Shown in pieces: positions 33,210 to 44,135 of a stretch of 64,000 nucleotides of DNA; the first letter of the stretch is position 1, and every line of letters begins with the position of its first letter. The translations under genes were made by a program, and so were the position numbers. Where the stretch lies: contig NC_065543.1 of assembly GCF_932294415.1 (NCBI RefSeq), forward strand, positions 29,035,530 through 29,099,529, written 5' to 3'. This stretch comes from Quercus robur. Lineage: Eukaryota; Streptophyta; Magnoliopsida; Fagales; Fagaceae. A model generated the notes under the pieces. It was not told the DNA's origin and ran no database searches. It worked only from the letters and a program-made list of their open reading frames with translations.

Positions 33210-33640
33210 TAATACTGGGCTAACTGAGATTTTTTATTTTTTAATTTAAAATTTTTTATTTTGTTGAGTTTTTGAGTTGAGTAGTTGCTAGTTGGGCTAG
33301 ACAAATTAAAAGGGAGGGACTCTAAGTTTTTGGAAGAATGAGGCACAACTCTACAAATAATATATATATATATAATCAATAATAAAAAAAATTCTTTTTC
33401 TTTTTCTTTGGGCTAGTGGGGGCCAATTTTTTTTTCCTTTTTTTTCTTTGGCCAAGGGGGGCCCAGGCCCCCTTATGGGTCTGTCCTTGCATCGATTTTG
33501 GCTGATTTACCTGATCAATTTAGGATCTAGATTTTGGTTAAACTAGCTGGGTCCAATCTGATTTTTAAAACCATACATACACCAATAGGTGAAGGATGCA
33601 TGACATATGAGTAGTATCTTGACATGCATCACCACCTTTA
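33210..33640. other. Intergenic DNA
   Basis: Low-complexity T- and GGCC-rich sequence around 33390-33480 resembles degraded LTR or MITE ends, but no boundaries are clear. The piece 33560-33640 continues beyond the Harbinger element at 34742. Confidence 0.4.
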
Positions 33641-33979
33641 GAGCATTCTCATCAAGGATTTCAAAAAATTTAGCATTTAGTGTCTCAAAAACCCACTATC
33701 AATTTTAACAACTCACTTTACAATACACCCAATATCAAAGATTTTATATTTTTTACCACTTCATTAAAAATTTTATTTTTTATTTTTTATTCTCAATCTC
33801 ATCTCTTCCACTACCAACAAACTCACTGCCATTGCCAACACCACCACCGCCACCACCACCCACAGCCGCAACCACCGCCACCACCCACAACCTCAACCCC
33901 TAATCACCAATAAAAAAAAACAAAACCAAAACCAAAACACAATCCCAAAACTCCTGCAACCGGCCACCACCACTAGGGG

Positions 33980-34011
<32 letters not shown>

Positions 34012-34738
34012 CCACAAACCGGAACTACCAAAAACCCACAAATTGGAACTTTCACCAGCCACTAGCCACGTTCACCACCACCAGCACCACTGTGGCAGCC
34101 ACAACCCACTGCAAAAATCCCAAAACAACCACCATTAGCCCCCACCACTACCATTGTGGCAGCCACAACTCACGGCAAAAAAACCCAAAACAAAACCACC
34201 ACCACAACAACCATCGTCATCAAAAACCCACCACAAAACCCATTAAAAAATACCAACACCACCAGCCAAGACAACCACCATTAGAATCACAAGTTACCTC
34301 CCAAAAAAAAAAACCACCAAGACCACCACCACCGAGAGAGGAAAAAAAAAAACCCCTTAAAACTTCAAAACCACCACCACTACCACCTTGATTTTTCAAT
34401 TGTTGAAGCCAGTGAAAGAAGAAAAGAGAGAAGAAGTAAGACCGGTGAGAGAAAAAGAAAGAAAAAAAGAGAGAAGAAAAGAAAGAAGAAGTTAGACCTA
34501 TGAGAGAAAAAGAAAGAAGAGAATAGTGAGAGAGATCAGAGAAGGAATAAAATTTTTTTTTTTTTGTTTACAATCCAGCTACAATGAACTATTATCAATA
34601 ACAGATTACTGTCGTTGAATGCTAAAATATTTAGCATTTAGCACCTTTATTGTAAATATGTTTTTATGATTTGAGGTGTTAAAAATGATTAAAAAAAAAT
34701 AGCATTTAACATTTTTAACACTTTTGATGAAAATGCTC
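33641..34738. mobile_element. Harbinger-type non-autonomous TIR element H-B, 1098 bp
   Basis: It starts GAGCATTCTCATCAAG; read inverted from the right, GAGCATTTTCATCAAA. It is flanked by TTA (33638-33640 and 34739-34741). Subterminal TTTAGCATTTAG-type phrases are inverted at the other end. The core has CCA/CCG-rich triplet blocks (about 33830-34380) broken by an A33 tract at about 33977-34009, then a GAGAGAAAAAGAAAG block (34400-34540). The proline/histidine-rich open frames are products of the triplets. Same layout as H-A (15917-16815). Confidence 0.8.
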
Positions 34739-34741
34739 TTA

Positions 34742-36432
34742 CATACGCATTTATAGCATTCGTGCCAATTTCACATTCACCTTTTGGACATGCCTAGCTA
34801 CGAAAGGTATATGCCACTCCATGAGCATAAATACATCTTTTGGACATGCCTAGTTACCACAATGATAGTGTGGGACCTTTGGGATGAGGCATCTTATCAT
34901 ACATAATTAGGTCCACATGCATTCTTAGTTACACTAGTTGCCTGTCATGCATGTGTATGTTTTCCTTCTTATCAAGAACCAAGTTGATCAAGGACATTCT
35001 CCACTGCATCAGCCTGGATCCATCTTTTGGATTGTAACAAGCTATTATGGGAAGTCGTAGATGACAATGCTAATAACACACACCAAAAAAAAAAAAAAAA
35101 AAAAGGTTTAGGGAGAGGGATTATAACACTAAATAATTATATTTGGAAATTACTTACCTGTACTACGTGCAAGAAGAATTTTGGAAAAACGTTTCAAGAG
35201 GAAAAGATGGGAAAAAAACGAGTATATCTAGATTGGAGAAACTTTCCAAAACCGATAATGGGGGCTTACTAATTTACAACTGAATATTAACGTCAATTGG
35301 AATTGCGATTGAAAATTAAGAAAAAAAACTAATGGGACTTACTTTTTAATCATTTTTATACATATTGTAAATAAAGAAAAAAAAAACATTTTTTTTATAA
35401 TTATTGTAATTACTTTAAACACAACTAAATGACATCTCATGTACTTAAGATTAGTTTTCTAGCTATCATCTATTTGTATGGTTTGTTTTGGTGACAAATT
35501 CTTACCAATAAAAAAAAAAGAAATAAAATTCTATAAGAATGTAGTATAAACCCCAAGTTTTACCCTTCCAATTTCAACATGTCACATTATCATATTACAT
35601 AATAAAAAATATGCACACTCATACTCAATTAATTTTAATACCCATTTGTAAATCCAACTTAACTGTAAATTTATTGAGATGTTATTATATGTTGTAGGAT
35701 CTATTAAGTTTTAAGTCAAAAAAAATGATAGGATGATCTTCAATTAGATAGTGTAAAATATGAGTCTTTCATCTCGTCTTTTCCGAATTCGGACTCATAA
35801 AAAAAAATGAAAAAAAGGCACCATACATAGTGCAAGTTTAAGACTAGTATATAGCGACAGGCCATTCCCCCCACCCCCAAAAGAAATCCCTTGACCATTG
35901 CTTTTACTCCAAGGGGCTTGCTCCCTCTTGTAGGTTAAAAACGTTGCCGTCTTCACTGCTGTTTAAAAGACATTTTTATGTTCCAAGTCTAAAGAGGTGA
36001 AAGTAGGTTAATTACTTTATTTAGCTTCACTAAGATTAAAGGGGATTTTATTCTCTCTGATAAATGAACCTCGAGGGAAGTCTAATTATGCTATGTAGAT
36101 TTTTTTTTTTTTTTTTTTTTTTTATAAATTTAATAGTTGGGGGAAGGGAATATAAATCATAAATATCTCTTATTAAAAATATTAGAAGGTGTCAATTACT
36201 TGAATCATAAAACTTTTCACATGCTATGAAGATTAAAAATTGTGTTCTTTGAAGCTTTTTTGTTTTTCGTGAAGGATCCAAATTCATTTTCGTTCGTTTT
36301 CGTTTGTTCTTTTCTTTTCAGCGGCATATATGAACATTCTGGGTAATTTCCTATGAAGTCCCCAGACTCCCCACCATTATGGTTCAATAAAAGCCATTCG
36401 TCTTTTTGTACGGTGATCTTCACTTCATCAAT
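34742..36432. other. Intergenic DNA
   Basis: 34742-35030 contains two copies of CTTTTGGACATGCCTAG about 60 bp apart (about 34780 and 34838). The rest is AT-rich with A21 (35084-35104) and T26 (36098-36123) tracts. No gene recognised. Confidence 0.45.
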
Positions 36433-36434
36433 TA

Positions 36435-36694
36435 CTCCCTTGTCCCATTTTGTTTGTCCTCTATTTCATTTTGGGATGTCCCAAAATAATGTTCTGTTTT
36501 TAAAAATAAAAGTCATTAATTTACTAATGTTTCTATTATACTCCTATTAATTTACTAATTTAATTTTTTGATAAATTTATTTAAGGGTAGTTTTGGAAAC
36601 TTATACATTTTTAAAAGGTAGACAAAACAATAAATGATGTTCCCTTAAAAAGTTTGACTTTTCAAACAGGACAAACAAAGTGAGACGGAGAGAG
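36435..36694. mobile_element. Stowaway-type MITE (Tc1/mariner), 260 bp
   Basis: It begins CTCCCTTGTCCCATTTTGTT and, inverted from the right, CTCTCTCCGTCTCACTTTGT. TA dinucleotides lie directly outside (36433-36434 and 36695-36696). The CTCCCTCCGTCCCA-like terminus and TA target are hallmarks of plant Stowaway elements. It lies 75 bp from the left LTR of the Gypsy element. Confidence 0.85.
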
Positions 36695-36764
36695 TACTAA
36701 TTAGGAGATATGATCATATGACTCAACCATTAATTAATTATGATTGTGGAATTAAATAGTTATT

Positions 36765-36769
36765 CCCTT
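36765..36769 (+). repeat. TSD of Gypsy copy B, left
   Basis: CCCTT directly before the LTR, identical to 46887-46891 directly behind the other LTR. Confidence 0.9.
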
Positions 36770-37365
36770 TGTAAGAACCAAGTACGAGACTTCTGGGCCT
36801 TAGATTACTTGGGCTCACAATTTATTTGTAGTGAGTTTGAGGATTTCCTACTTTGGGTCGTTCTCAGCAGAGAGACTCAAAGCAACACTCAGTTATTCTT
36901 TCTCACTTGATGGTTTTCTCTCAATTTTTCTGAACCCCTTCTTCTCCCCAATTTCTTCTATTTATAGCCAAGGTTAGTGGGGAGATTATGATCACAGCCA
37001 CCGTTAGTGCTACTAAGGGTCCAATATTATCTGGTTAAAGTGGATGTTTAGGTGAGAGGGCGGTGCAGCATTTATGACCTTGGAACTTGGTTCCGGCTTG
37101 ATGGATTATGTTCGGCAACTCAGCTTCCCGTGCATATCATGAGTTTCCCGTGCATGTCATGACTTTCCCGGACACGGCCAATTCACTTGCCCGGGAAGGT
37201 TAAACTGATCGTCGGTTGGAACTCTGACCCCAAAGCTTGTTTTCACGTTAAGGTAGTTTCAAGAAGGGCGTAGGGTAACTGGACCTTTCCGCTGGGCCTG
37301 CATCCAAAACCAGTATGGGCCTGGGCCCAAGACCTGTATGGGCTTTGGGGTCTCGGTGCCGTACA
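36770..37365 (-). repeat. 3' LTR of Gypsy copy B (left in window)
   Basis: 596 bp, TG...CA in window orientation, nearly identical to 46290-46886. It contains an internal near-repeat CTTCCCGTGCAT / TTTCCCGTGCAT and a CTATTTATAG-type box near 36959, which on the minus strand can serve as the element TATA (CTATAAATAG). Confidence 0.95.
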
Positions 37366-37379
37366 TTAGCCCCCCCTTG
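37366..37379 (-). promoter_or_regulatory. Polypurine tract of Gypsy copy B
   Basis: On the minus strand TCAAGGGGGGGCTAA directly precedes the 3' LTR start (TGTACGG). This is the plus-strand primer position and fixes the orientation of the element. Confidence 0.85.
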
Positions 37380-37656
37380 ATTCATACTCGGTCGTCGAGA
37401 AGAATCAAGGAGTTGTCTGGGACTTTTAACCTCGGGAATCTTATAGCCTGGGACTCGTGACTACGGCTTCTCATTAATATTTATCTCAAAAGACGCGCCG
37501 TTTCGCGGCGCCAGATGCAGTCGCCATTATTGCCTGTTGGTTCGCGAACCGAAGCGACGCGCGAATCACTTACGTTTGGCATTCGATGGGCCGCTCGTAA
37601 ATCGTGCTCATTTATTGCTTGATTAAACGTTTCTTCTCCCGCCTTTCCTTTTGGCT

Positions 37657-37666
37657 CTATAAATAG
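37657..37666 (+). promoter_or_regulatory. TATA box of the antisense gene, copy B
   Basis: CTATAAATAG lies about 290 bp inside the left LTR and about 260 bp before the first codon of the antisense gene. It is the same decamer as in copy A (7609-7618). It is followed by a CT-rich leader that contains a tandem 62-bp duplication. Confidence 0.7.
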
Positions 37667-37708
37667 TCCCTCTCTGAACATCATTTCATTTTTCCTTCGC
37701 CTCAGATT

Positions 37709-37832
37709 TCTTGCGCTTACTCTCTGCCGACCAAATCACTGTGCGCTTACTCGCTTGCCCAGTGTTCCTTTCTTGCGCTTACTCTCTGCCGACCAAATCA
37801 CTGTGCGCTTACTCGCTTGCCCAGTGTTCCTT
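37709..37832 (+). repeat. 62-bp tandem duplication in the leader of the antisense gene
   Basis: TCTTGCGCTTACTCTCTGCC starts at 37709 and again at 37771, and the two 62-bp units appear identical. Each unit itself contains two TGCGCTTACTC motifs. It is not evident in copy A. Confidence 0.85.
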
Positions 37833-37926
37833 TCCTCCTTAGAACCCAAAGTAAGTTTTTCTTCCCCTTCCTGTTCCTTCAGCTTTATTTCTTCAAGTTC
37901 CCCTTTTGTAGTTTTAGTCACTGTAG

Positions 37927-40219
37927 ATAGGTTACTCTTACCTTCTAGAATCCCCGGCTGCTTTAGCCACCTTTAGGAGTAAGTTTAATGTTCCCGATGA
38001 CGTGGATGTGGCCTACTGCCATGAGAGTGATATTGAACTCCACCGAGGGCGGGGTACAGCCTTTTTCCCTTTGATGTCAATTTTAGAAGGAGGGGTTAGG
38101 TTCCCCGTGGATCCCCTCTTGATAAACGCACTTACATACTATGGGCTGTGTCCCGACCAGCTTCCCCCCAACTTTTACCGGGTAGTTAGCTGTGTCAGTA
38201 AGTTGAACCATACCTTTAACTTACAGTTAAACCATCATGATATTAACCACATGTATAGCCTCTGTGGGAACAAGTCCACCAACTATTACTTAAAGACAAG
38301 AGATAATCGGGTACGGCTGATATCCTGCCTACTTGACTCGAACAGGAACTCCGCCGGGGAGTTTGTAAGGGTGCGCGGCAATTGGTTTGCCGGGGACGTC
38401 CCCTGCCCCCTTTCACGGCGTGAAGTGGGTTCGTACTATTCCCTTGATTTAATTGCTTTCCTCTGCTTCTCTTTTTCTTCTTATTATTAGATACTAATGT
38501 GATACTTGCTCTTTTGCAGACGGCAAGGTGTTCGTTCCGGACCTCAGACCCGTCCACGTCAAGGATCTGAACTTCGTCCTCCGTTCCGAGATATACGTTC
38601 ATTGGGACGGACAACTCCGGGCCTCGCACTTGATCCTCGAGATAGAGCCAGTTTACTCTACTTGGCAGACCTTCAAGCAGGCATTACTAGTTGACAGCCC
38701 CTTGCTATCATATATAGACGTCCGGTACGTAAACTTTTTGCCTCCGAAACTTACAATCGGGGAGGCAAAGGAATTTGGTCGGCGTTTCACTGCCTCGGAC
38801 GAACTAGCTCCCTTGTGAGACGAGTCCGCAGAACGGGTATCTCAGCGCCTTAGAGAGATAGCCCACGAAGCCATACAGCAAGGTGACCAAGCCCAAGAGC
38901 AGCCCAATCCCGAGAATCCACCCGCCAAGCCTCAACAGCAAGTGGTAGAAGCGGCTACCTTGCTAGCTGAAGCTATCCAACCCGGTGCAAGGATGGTGGC
39001 TAGAAGAGTCATGACCATCGACCGGTTTGTGCCCGGTGCCTGGCAGCCCAATCAGCCCCCGCCTATGTAGGGTCGGGGTCAAGTGTCTCAGCCTCCACCC
39101 CCTTCGCAGTCCGGACGGGCCCGTAAGAAGCAGAAGGTGACCGATCAACCTTCCACGGGTCCGGGGGATGCCACAGCCCAGACTCCTCCTCGACCAACAG
39201 GAGGAATTGTTATCCGTGAGCCAACGGCTGAAGCTGGCACGGGGGTTGCGTCCTCCTCTCAGGTGGCTCCAGCATGGAAGCCAAAGTTTCTACTGGACGG
39301 CAAACCACTGCCCTCAACCGCCTGTGTTCGGATGTGGGAGAAGGGAGAGGGCGGCCGTATTGCCCAAACTTTGGCTGAAGGTCTCCTTCTTCCCGAGGAT
39401 GTGCATGCCTTTGAGGAGGGATCCGAGGAGTCTATGGGGCGTCGGTTAGAGTGGCACGCCATTGCGGTAATTACTTAGCTTTTTGTTATCTTTCCATGCA
39501 CCTTTTTCTGCCCCTTTATTAATTTTTGGGCTTGCCAGGCTGCCCAACTGGCTCACATAGTTGCCAGCCGGACACGGGATTTGGCCGAGGAAGTAGAGCG
39601 CGAGAAGGGGGCGCGGGAGTCGGTAGCCAAAACGGCGAAGGAAAAGCTTAAAGCTGCCGAGTCTGCCGAGAAGAAGGCTGCTGCTGCTGAAAAGAACCGG
39701 GCATTGGCCGAGAAAAGATGTGCCGAGATCCTGGCGAAGCAGAACGAGACGGAGGTTAAGTTAGCCGAAGCCATCAGCCTTAACACCGCCTACGCCGATG
39801 ACATAGCCGATCTCAGGGCAGCTTTGGAGGCCGCGGAGCAGAAGTGGTACAACGAGGGCTTCGCTGATGCCGAAAATTCAGCAGAGCCGGTAGTGGCTCG
39901 GGCTCGGCATATGGGTTTTGAGGCCGGGTGGTTCGCCGCTCTCCAAGCAATGGGAGCTCCTGAAGATTCGCATCTGAGGGACCCCGGCCAGATTCCGTTT
40001 CCGAGCCCTGTCCCTCCCGTCCAGGAAGCCCCGGCCGCTGTTGACGAGGAGGAAACGGCCAGTATGAGGGAGCTCGTTGAACAAATTGATGCTCATGCTA
40101 AGCCCGAGGAAGTGGAAGTCACCAGCATCCCGACTGTGCAGGAGCTTCTTGGTGAAGTCCCGCCTTTCCCCCTGACCGTCCAAGCAGAAGTGACTGATCC
40201 TACCCGACCTTCCAACTGA
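37927..40219 (+). pseudogene. Spliced antisense gene of Gypsy copy B (Transposase_28-type, coiled coil)
   Basis: It lies on the strand opposite gag-pol, between pol and the 3' LTR. Exon 1 is 37927-38428, exon 2 is 38520-39466 and exon 3 is 39539-40219. The introns are 38429-38519 (91 bp, GT-AG, phase 1) and 39467-39538 (72 bp, GT-AG, phase 0). Exon 1 has the block FPLMSILEGGVRFPVDPLL and MYSLCG. Exon 2 has LLVDSPLLSYIDVRYVNFLP and LLLPEDVHAFEEG. Exon 3 has a long Ala/Glu/Lys coiled coil, then KWYNEGFADAEN and an acidic Pro-rich end. Relative to copy A the start ATG is ATA (37927-37929), and exon 2 has in-frame TGA (38816-38818) and TAG (39068-39070). It is dead here. The domain resembles Pfam Transposase_28; its function is unknown. 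Confidence 0.8.
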
Positions 40220-40479
40220 TTTCCTTTACAGCTTTTTTGTATTTTTACTTTGTCTTTATTAATTTTCTAATTTCAAAGGTTTGTTTGCCTAAGGCACCGG
40301 GATGTGGTGCATGAATAGTAATTTTATCTATTTGACGAGTAACATGCTTTCCGTTTGACTTCTATTTTAATCAGTTGCATGAATTTTTGTCAATTGTTTT
40401 GTTTCACGGGAATTATGCCAGTGCTTTGGGTCATTTAGTTTACCCGGGAGTCGTGTTTTAGTCCTTTGTGTTTTTAGTT

Positions 40480-40765
40480 ATAAGGTCTAAACCCGTTTGT
40501 TGGTTCTAATCGAGCCGAGTACCGGGTTTTTGTCCTTAAAGATTTTTAGCTGTAAGGTTTCCACCTGCTCGGCGAATATGATCGAGCCGAGGGTCAGGTT
40601 TCTGTCCTTAGATTTATTTGTAAGGTTTCCACCTGCTCGGCGAATGTGATCGAGCCGAGGGTCAGGTTTCTGTCCTTAGAGATTCATTTGTAAGGTTTCC
40701 ACCTGCTCGGCGAATATGATCGAGCCGAGGGTCAGGTTTCTGTCCTTAGAGATTCATTTGTAATT
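40480..40765 (+). repeat. Tandem array behind pol, 4 units of about 70 bp (copy B)
   Basis: Units start at about 40480, 40552, 40621 and 40691 with TAAGGT(T/C)T. The last three are almost identical. Each holds CTCGGCGAATATGATCGAGC, whose CTCGG and CCGAG ends could pair. It is homologous to the array at 4312-4655 in copy A. Confidence 0.9.
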
Positions 40766-40853
40766 CTCTTGGTACATAGTTGCGAAAACGGCATAAATAA
40801 GTTCGTCATAATCTTGATTTTAACGAAATACAAGTTGTGGCTTACACGGGTAA

Positions 40854-43800
40854 TTATGCGTAGAATTTCTTTAAGTTGTTGGCGTTCCATGGCCAGGGAA
40901 GCGGCCTCTCGTCGAGGTCTTCCAAGTAGTAGGCCCCTGCCCCCGCAATGGCTGTAACTCTGTATGGTCCCTCCCAAGTCTGAGCAAGCTTCCCTGCAAC
41001 TATATCTTGCATGTTTCCCACCACCTTCCTTAATACTAGCTCCCCGGCGCTGAATTCCCTCCCCTTTACATTTCGGTTGTATCTTTAAGCCAATTTCTGT
41101 TGATACTCGACGAGCCGTATGGACGCGGCCTCTCTGCATTCTTCTATCCAATCCAAACGCTCCATCATCAGGTCGGTGTTCTGGACGGGGTCAAATCCGG
41201 CGACCCTTGCGCTGCATAAGCTCACCTCGGTCGGTATCACTGCTTCCGCTCCGTACGTCAGAGAAAATGGGGTTTCCCCTGTGGATCTCCTGGGGGTCGT
41301 GCGGTAAGCCCATAATACACTGGGTAGTTCATCTGCCCATCTTCCTTTCGCCCCGTCCAACCTCCTCTTGAGCCCGTTCAGAATAGTCTTGTTTACTACC
41401 TCCGCTTGACCGTTGCTTTGTGGGTAAGCCGGGGTTGAATATTTGTTCCTGATGCCGAGTTCGCTGTAGAAGGTCCGAAAGGCTTTGCTGTCGAACTGTA
41501 GCCCGTTGTCCGTTACTAGCGCATCTGGCACCCCAAACCTGGTAATAATGTTTTTCCACACGAACTTTTTCACGTCAGTATCCCGGATATTGACCAGGGC
41601 CTCGGCTTCCGCCCACTTCGTGAAGTAATCTATTGCCACCAATACGAAACGACGGTTCCCCGTTGTTCGGGGGAACGGTCCGAGAATGTCAAGCCCCCAC
41701 TGTGCGAACGGCCAAGGGCTGCTGACAGGATTCAGACGCCCTGTAGGCTGATGGATCAGAGGGGCGTGCTTTTGACACTGTTCGCAGCTCCGAACATATT
41801 CAGCGTCATCCTTCTGCATCTGAGGCCACCAAAACCCTTGGGTCATCGCTCTGTGTGCCAAAGATCGTCCCCCAATGTGTCCGCCGCATACCCCCTCATG
41901 TAGCTCAGTCAGAAGCTCCTTGACTTTCTCGGGATGCAAGCACAAAAGGTAAGGGCCAACAAAGGACCTTCGGTTCAATTTGCGGTCCGAGGACAGCCAG
42001 TACCGAGGAGTAACCCGACGAATCTTCTTGGCCTCTTCTTCATCCTCTGGAACTACATCCTCGGCAAGAAAATCTATGATCGGCTTCATCCAACACGGAT
42101 TAGTCACTGCTGCCTGCGCAACCTCTACTCTGGTTTGGCCGGGGACACTCTTCACACTGATACTTGGCTCCCTTATAAGTTCTATTGTGACTAACCGAGG
42201 CGTGTCCTCCGTAGCCGATGAGGCTAGCGTGGCAAGGGAATCGGCGTGCTTATTTTGCGACCGAGCTACCTGGGATACTTTTACTGTTCCGAATTGGCCG
42301 ATGATCTGCTTGGCCATACTCAGATAAGCCTTCATTCGAGAGTCCCGAGCCTCGAAGTCTCCTGTGATCTGATAAACAACCAGCCTAGAGTCCGAGTAAA
42401 CTTCTACATCTTTTGCACCCAAATGCAATACGGCCCTCAAGCCAGCCAGTAGGGTCTCATACTCGGCTTCATTGTTTGAGGCTTTGAATCCCAACCTGAA
42501 GGAGTGTTCCAATCGTATGCCATCAGGGGTAATTACGACAATGCCAGCTCCGGCCCCCATAGCATTTGATGCGCCGTCCACAAATACCCTCCACGGGCGA
42601 ATTTCTGCGCTACAAATTACTTTGCCATCGTTCTTAGGTGTGAATTCTGCGATGAAATCTGCGAGGACTTGTCCCTTCACCGAGCTCCTAGGTCGGTATC
42701 TTGTGTCAAACGATCCCAACCGAGTCCCCCATTTGGCAATTCGGCTCGTCAAATCAGATCTCTTCAACAGCGACTGTAAAGGATACTCGGTGAGAACGAA
42801 CACCGTGTGAGCCTGGAAGTAATGTGGCAACTTCCTCGTGGCATGCACCAGGGCCAAAACTAACTTCTCCAGAGGCAAGTACCTTGTCTCAGCATCTACC
42901 AAGGTTTTGCTTACGTAATACACTGGCATTTGTACTCCTTGGTCCCTTAGCAATACAGCACTTACGGCATGCTCGGTAACTGAGAGGTACATAAACAAAT
43001 CCTCTCCGGGCTCTAGGGCTGTCAACCTCGGCGCCTTTGCCAAGTATTCCTTCAGCTCTCGGAAAGCCTCGTCACATCCTTCGTCCCAACGAAACCCCTG
43101 CCACTTCTTCAGAAGTTGATAGAATGGTCGGTAGCAATCGGCAAACTTGGAGATGAATCGGTTCAGGGCGGCTAACATCCCAGTGAGCACTTGCACCTTC
43201 TTAGGATTGCTCGGTGGTTTGAGGCGATTGACGGCCTCTATTTGGTCGGGGTTAGCCTCTATTCCCAGAGTGGAGATCAGATAACCTAGGGACTTGCCAG
43301 CCCCCACTCCGAAAGTGCACTTTTCAGCATTCAGGCGCAGTTTGTGCCGTCGTAGTATCTCGAATACTCCCCGAAGGTCTTCAGTATGCTGCAACTCTTT
43401 TCTACTTTTTACCACCATGTCGTCGATATAAACTTCAACTGTGCATCCAATTTTTTCTCGGAACATCCTTGTCATCATACGCTGGTAGGTGGCCTTGGCA
43501 TTCTTTAATCCAAACGGCATGACCTCGTAGTGATAGTTTGCGTTCGAGGATATAAATGCTGTCTTTTCTCGGTCCTCGGGCGCCAAGGCAATCTGGTGGT
43601 AGCCTTGGAAGGCGTCAAGGAAGCTCATCCTCGGGTGCCCGTACGTGGCATCTACTAGCTGATCAATCTTGGGCATCGGGAATGGGTCCTTGGGACACGC
43701 TCTGTTCAAATCTGTGAAGTCCACACAAACTCTCCATTTACCGTTCTTCTTCTTCACTACGACAGTGTTTGCTAGCCATCTCGGGAAGAATATTTCTTTT

Positions 43801-44132
43801 ATGGCCCCGGCTTCCTTTAGCCGCTGGACCTCCAGGTTTACTGCATCGACGTGTTCCTTTGATGCTCTTCTCGGTTTCTGCTTCTTCGGGGGAAATGATG
43901 GGTCCACGTTGAGTTTATGGACAATGAACTCGGGGTCTACGCCGGGCACGTCGTACGGGTTCCACGCGAAAACATCTACGTTCTGCAAAAGGAACAACAA
44001 CATCTCCACCCTTTCCCGGTCATTCATGCTTGTGCCTATCTGAAAATACTTGTCAGTATCTGGAAGAATCCTAACCTTCAATACCTCTTCGGCCACATCC
44101 GCCCCCGCTTCCCCTCGGGGCCTCTGTAATTG
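40854..44132 (-). pseudogene. pol of Gypsy copy B: RT, RNase H, aRNH, integrase; one stop near the end
   Basis: One long frame, with Met at 44096, runs 1003 codons to TAA 41087-41085 and continues in frame to TAA 40856-40854. RT is at about residues 95-280, with catalytic YIDD at about 223. A degenerate Ty3 RNase H is at about 350-470. An archaeal-like RNase H starts at WRVFVDGAS (about 510), with EAEYE and YSDS. Integrase has H/C zinc-binding residues (HEGVCGGH...CEQC) and core residues in ILGPF, VTDNG and QSNGQAE. The TAA at 41085 replaces a CAA-type codon and removes the last 76 residues or so of the integrase tail (LEDLDERPLP). The frame joins gag-pro in the same phase through the TAG at 44135-44133. 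Confidence 0.9.
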
Positions 44133-44135
44133 CTA
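44127..44135 (-). promoter_or_regulatory. Candidate stop-codon readthrough signal between gag-pro and pol
   Basis: On the minus strand the junction reads TCA TAG CAA TTA CAG. Both reading frames are in phase across the TAG. TAG CAA TTA fits the known type I leaky-stop consensus UAG CAR YYA, first described for the tobacco mosaic virus replicase. Copy A keeps a TAG at the same place (932-934), followed by CTA TTA. The inference is that ribosomes read through at low rate to make Gag-Pro-Pol. Confidence 0.65.

Noticed and set aside
33680-34391. Proline/histidine/lysine-rich open frames inside H-B
   Set aside because: They are translations of CCA/CCG triplet and A tracts within a TIR element, with no domain and no conserved start.
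38365-38519. Alternative donor GTAAGG at 38365 for intron 1 of the antisense gene
   Set aside because: It is a good donor by sequence, but it gives phase 0 and puts exon 2 in a frame that stops quickly. The donor at 38429 keeps the frame and the conserved GNWFAG...SRREV segment.
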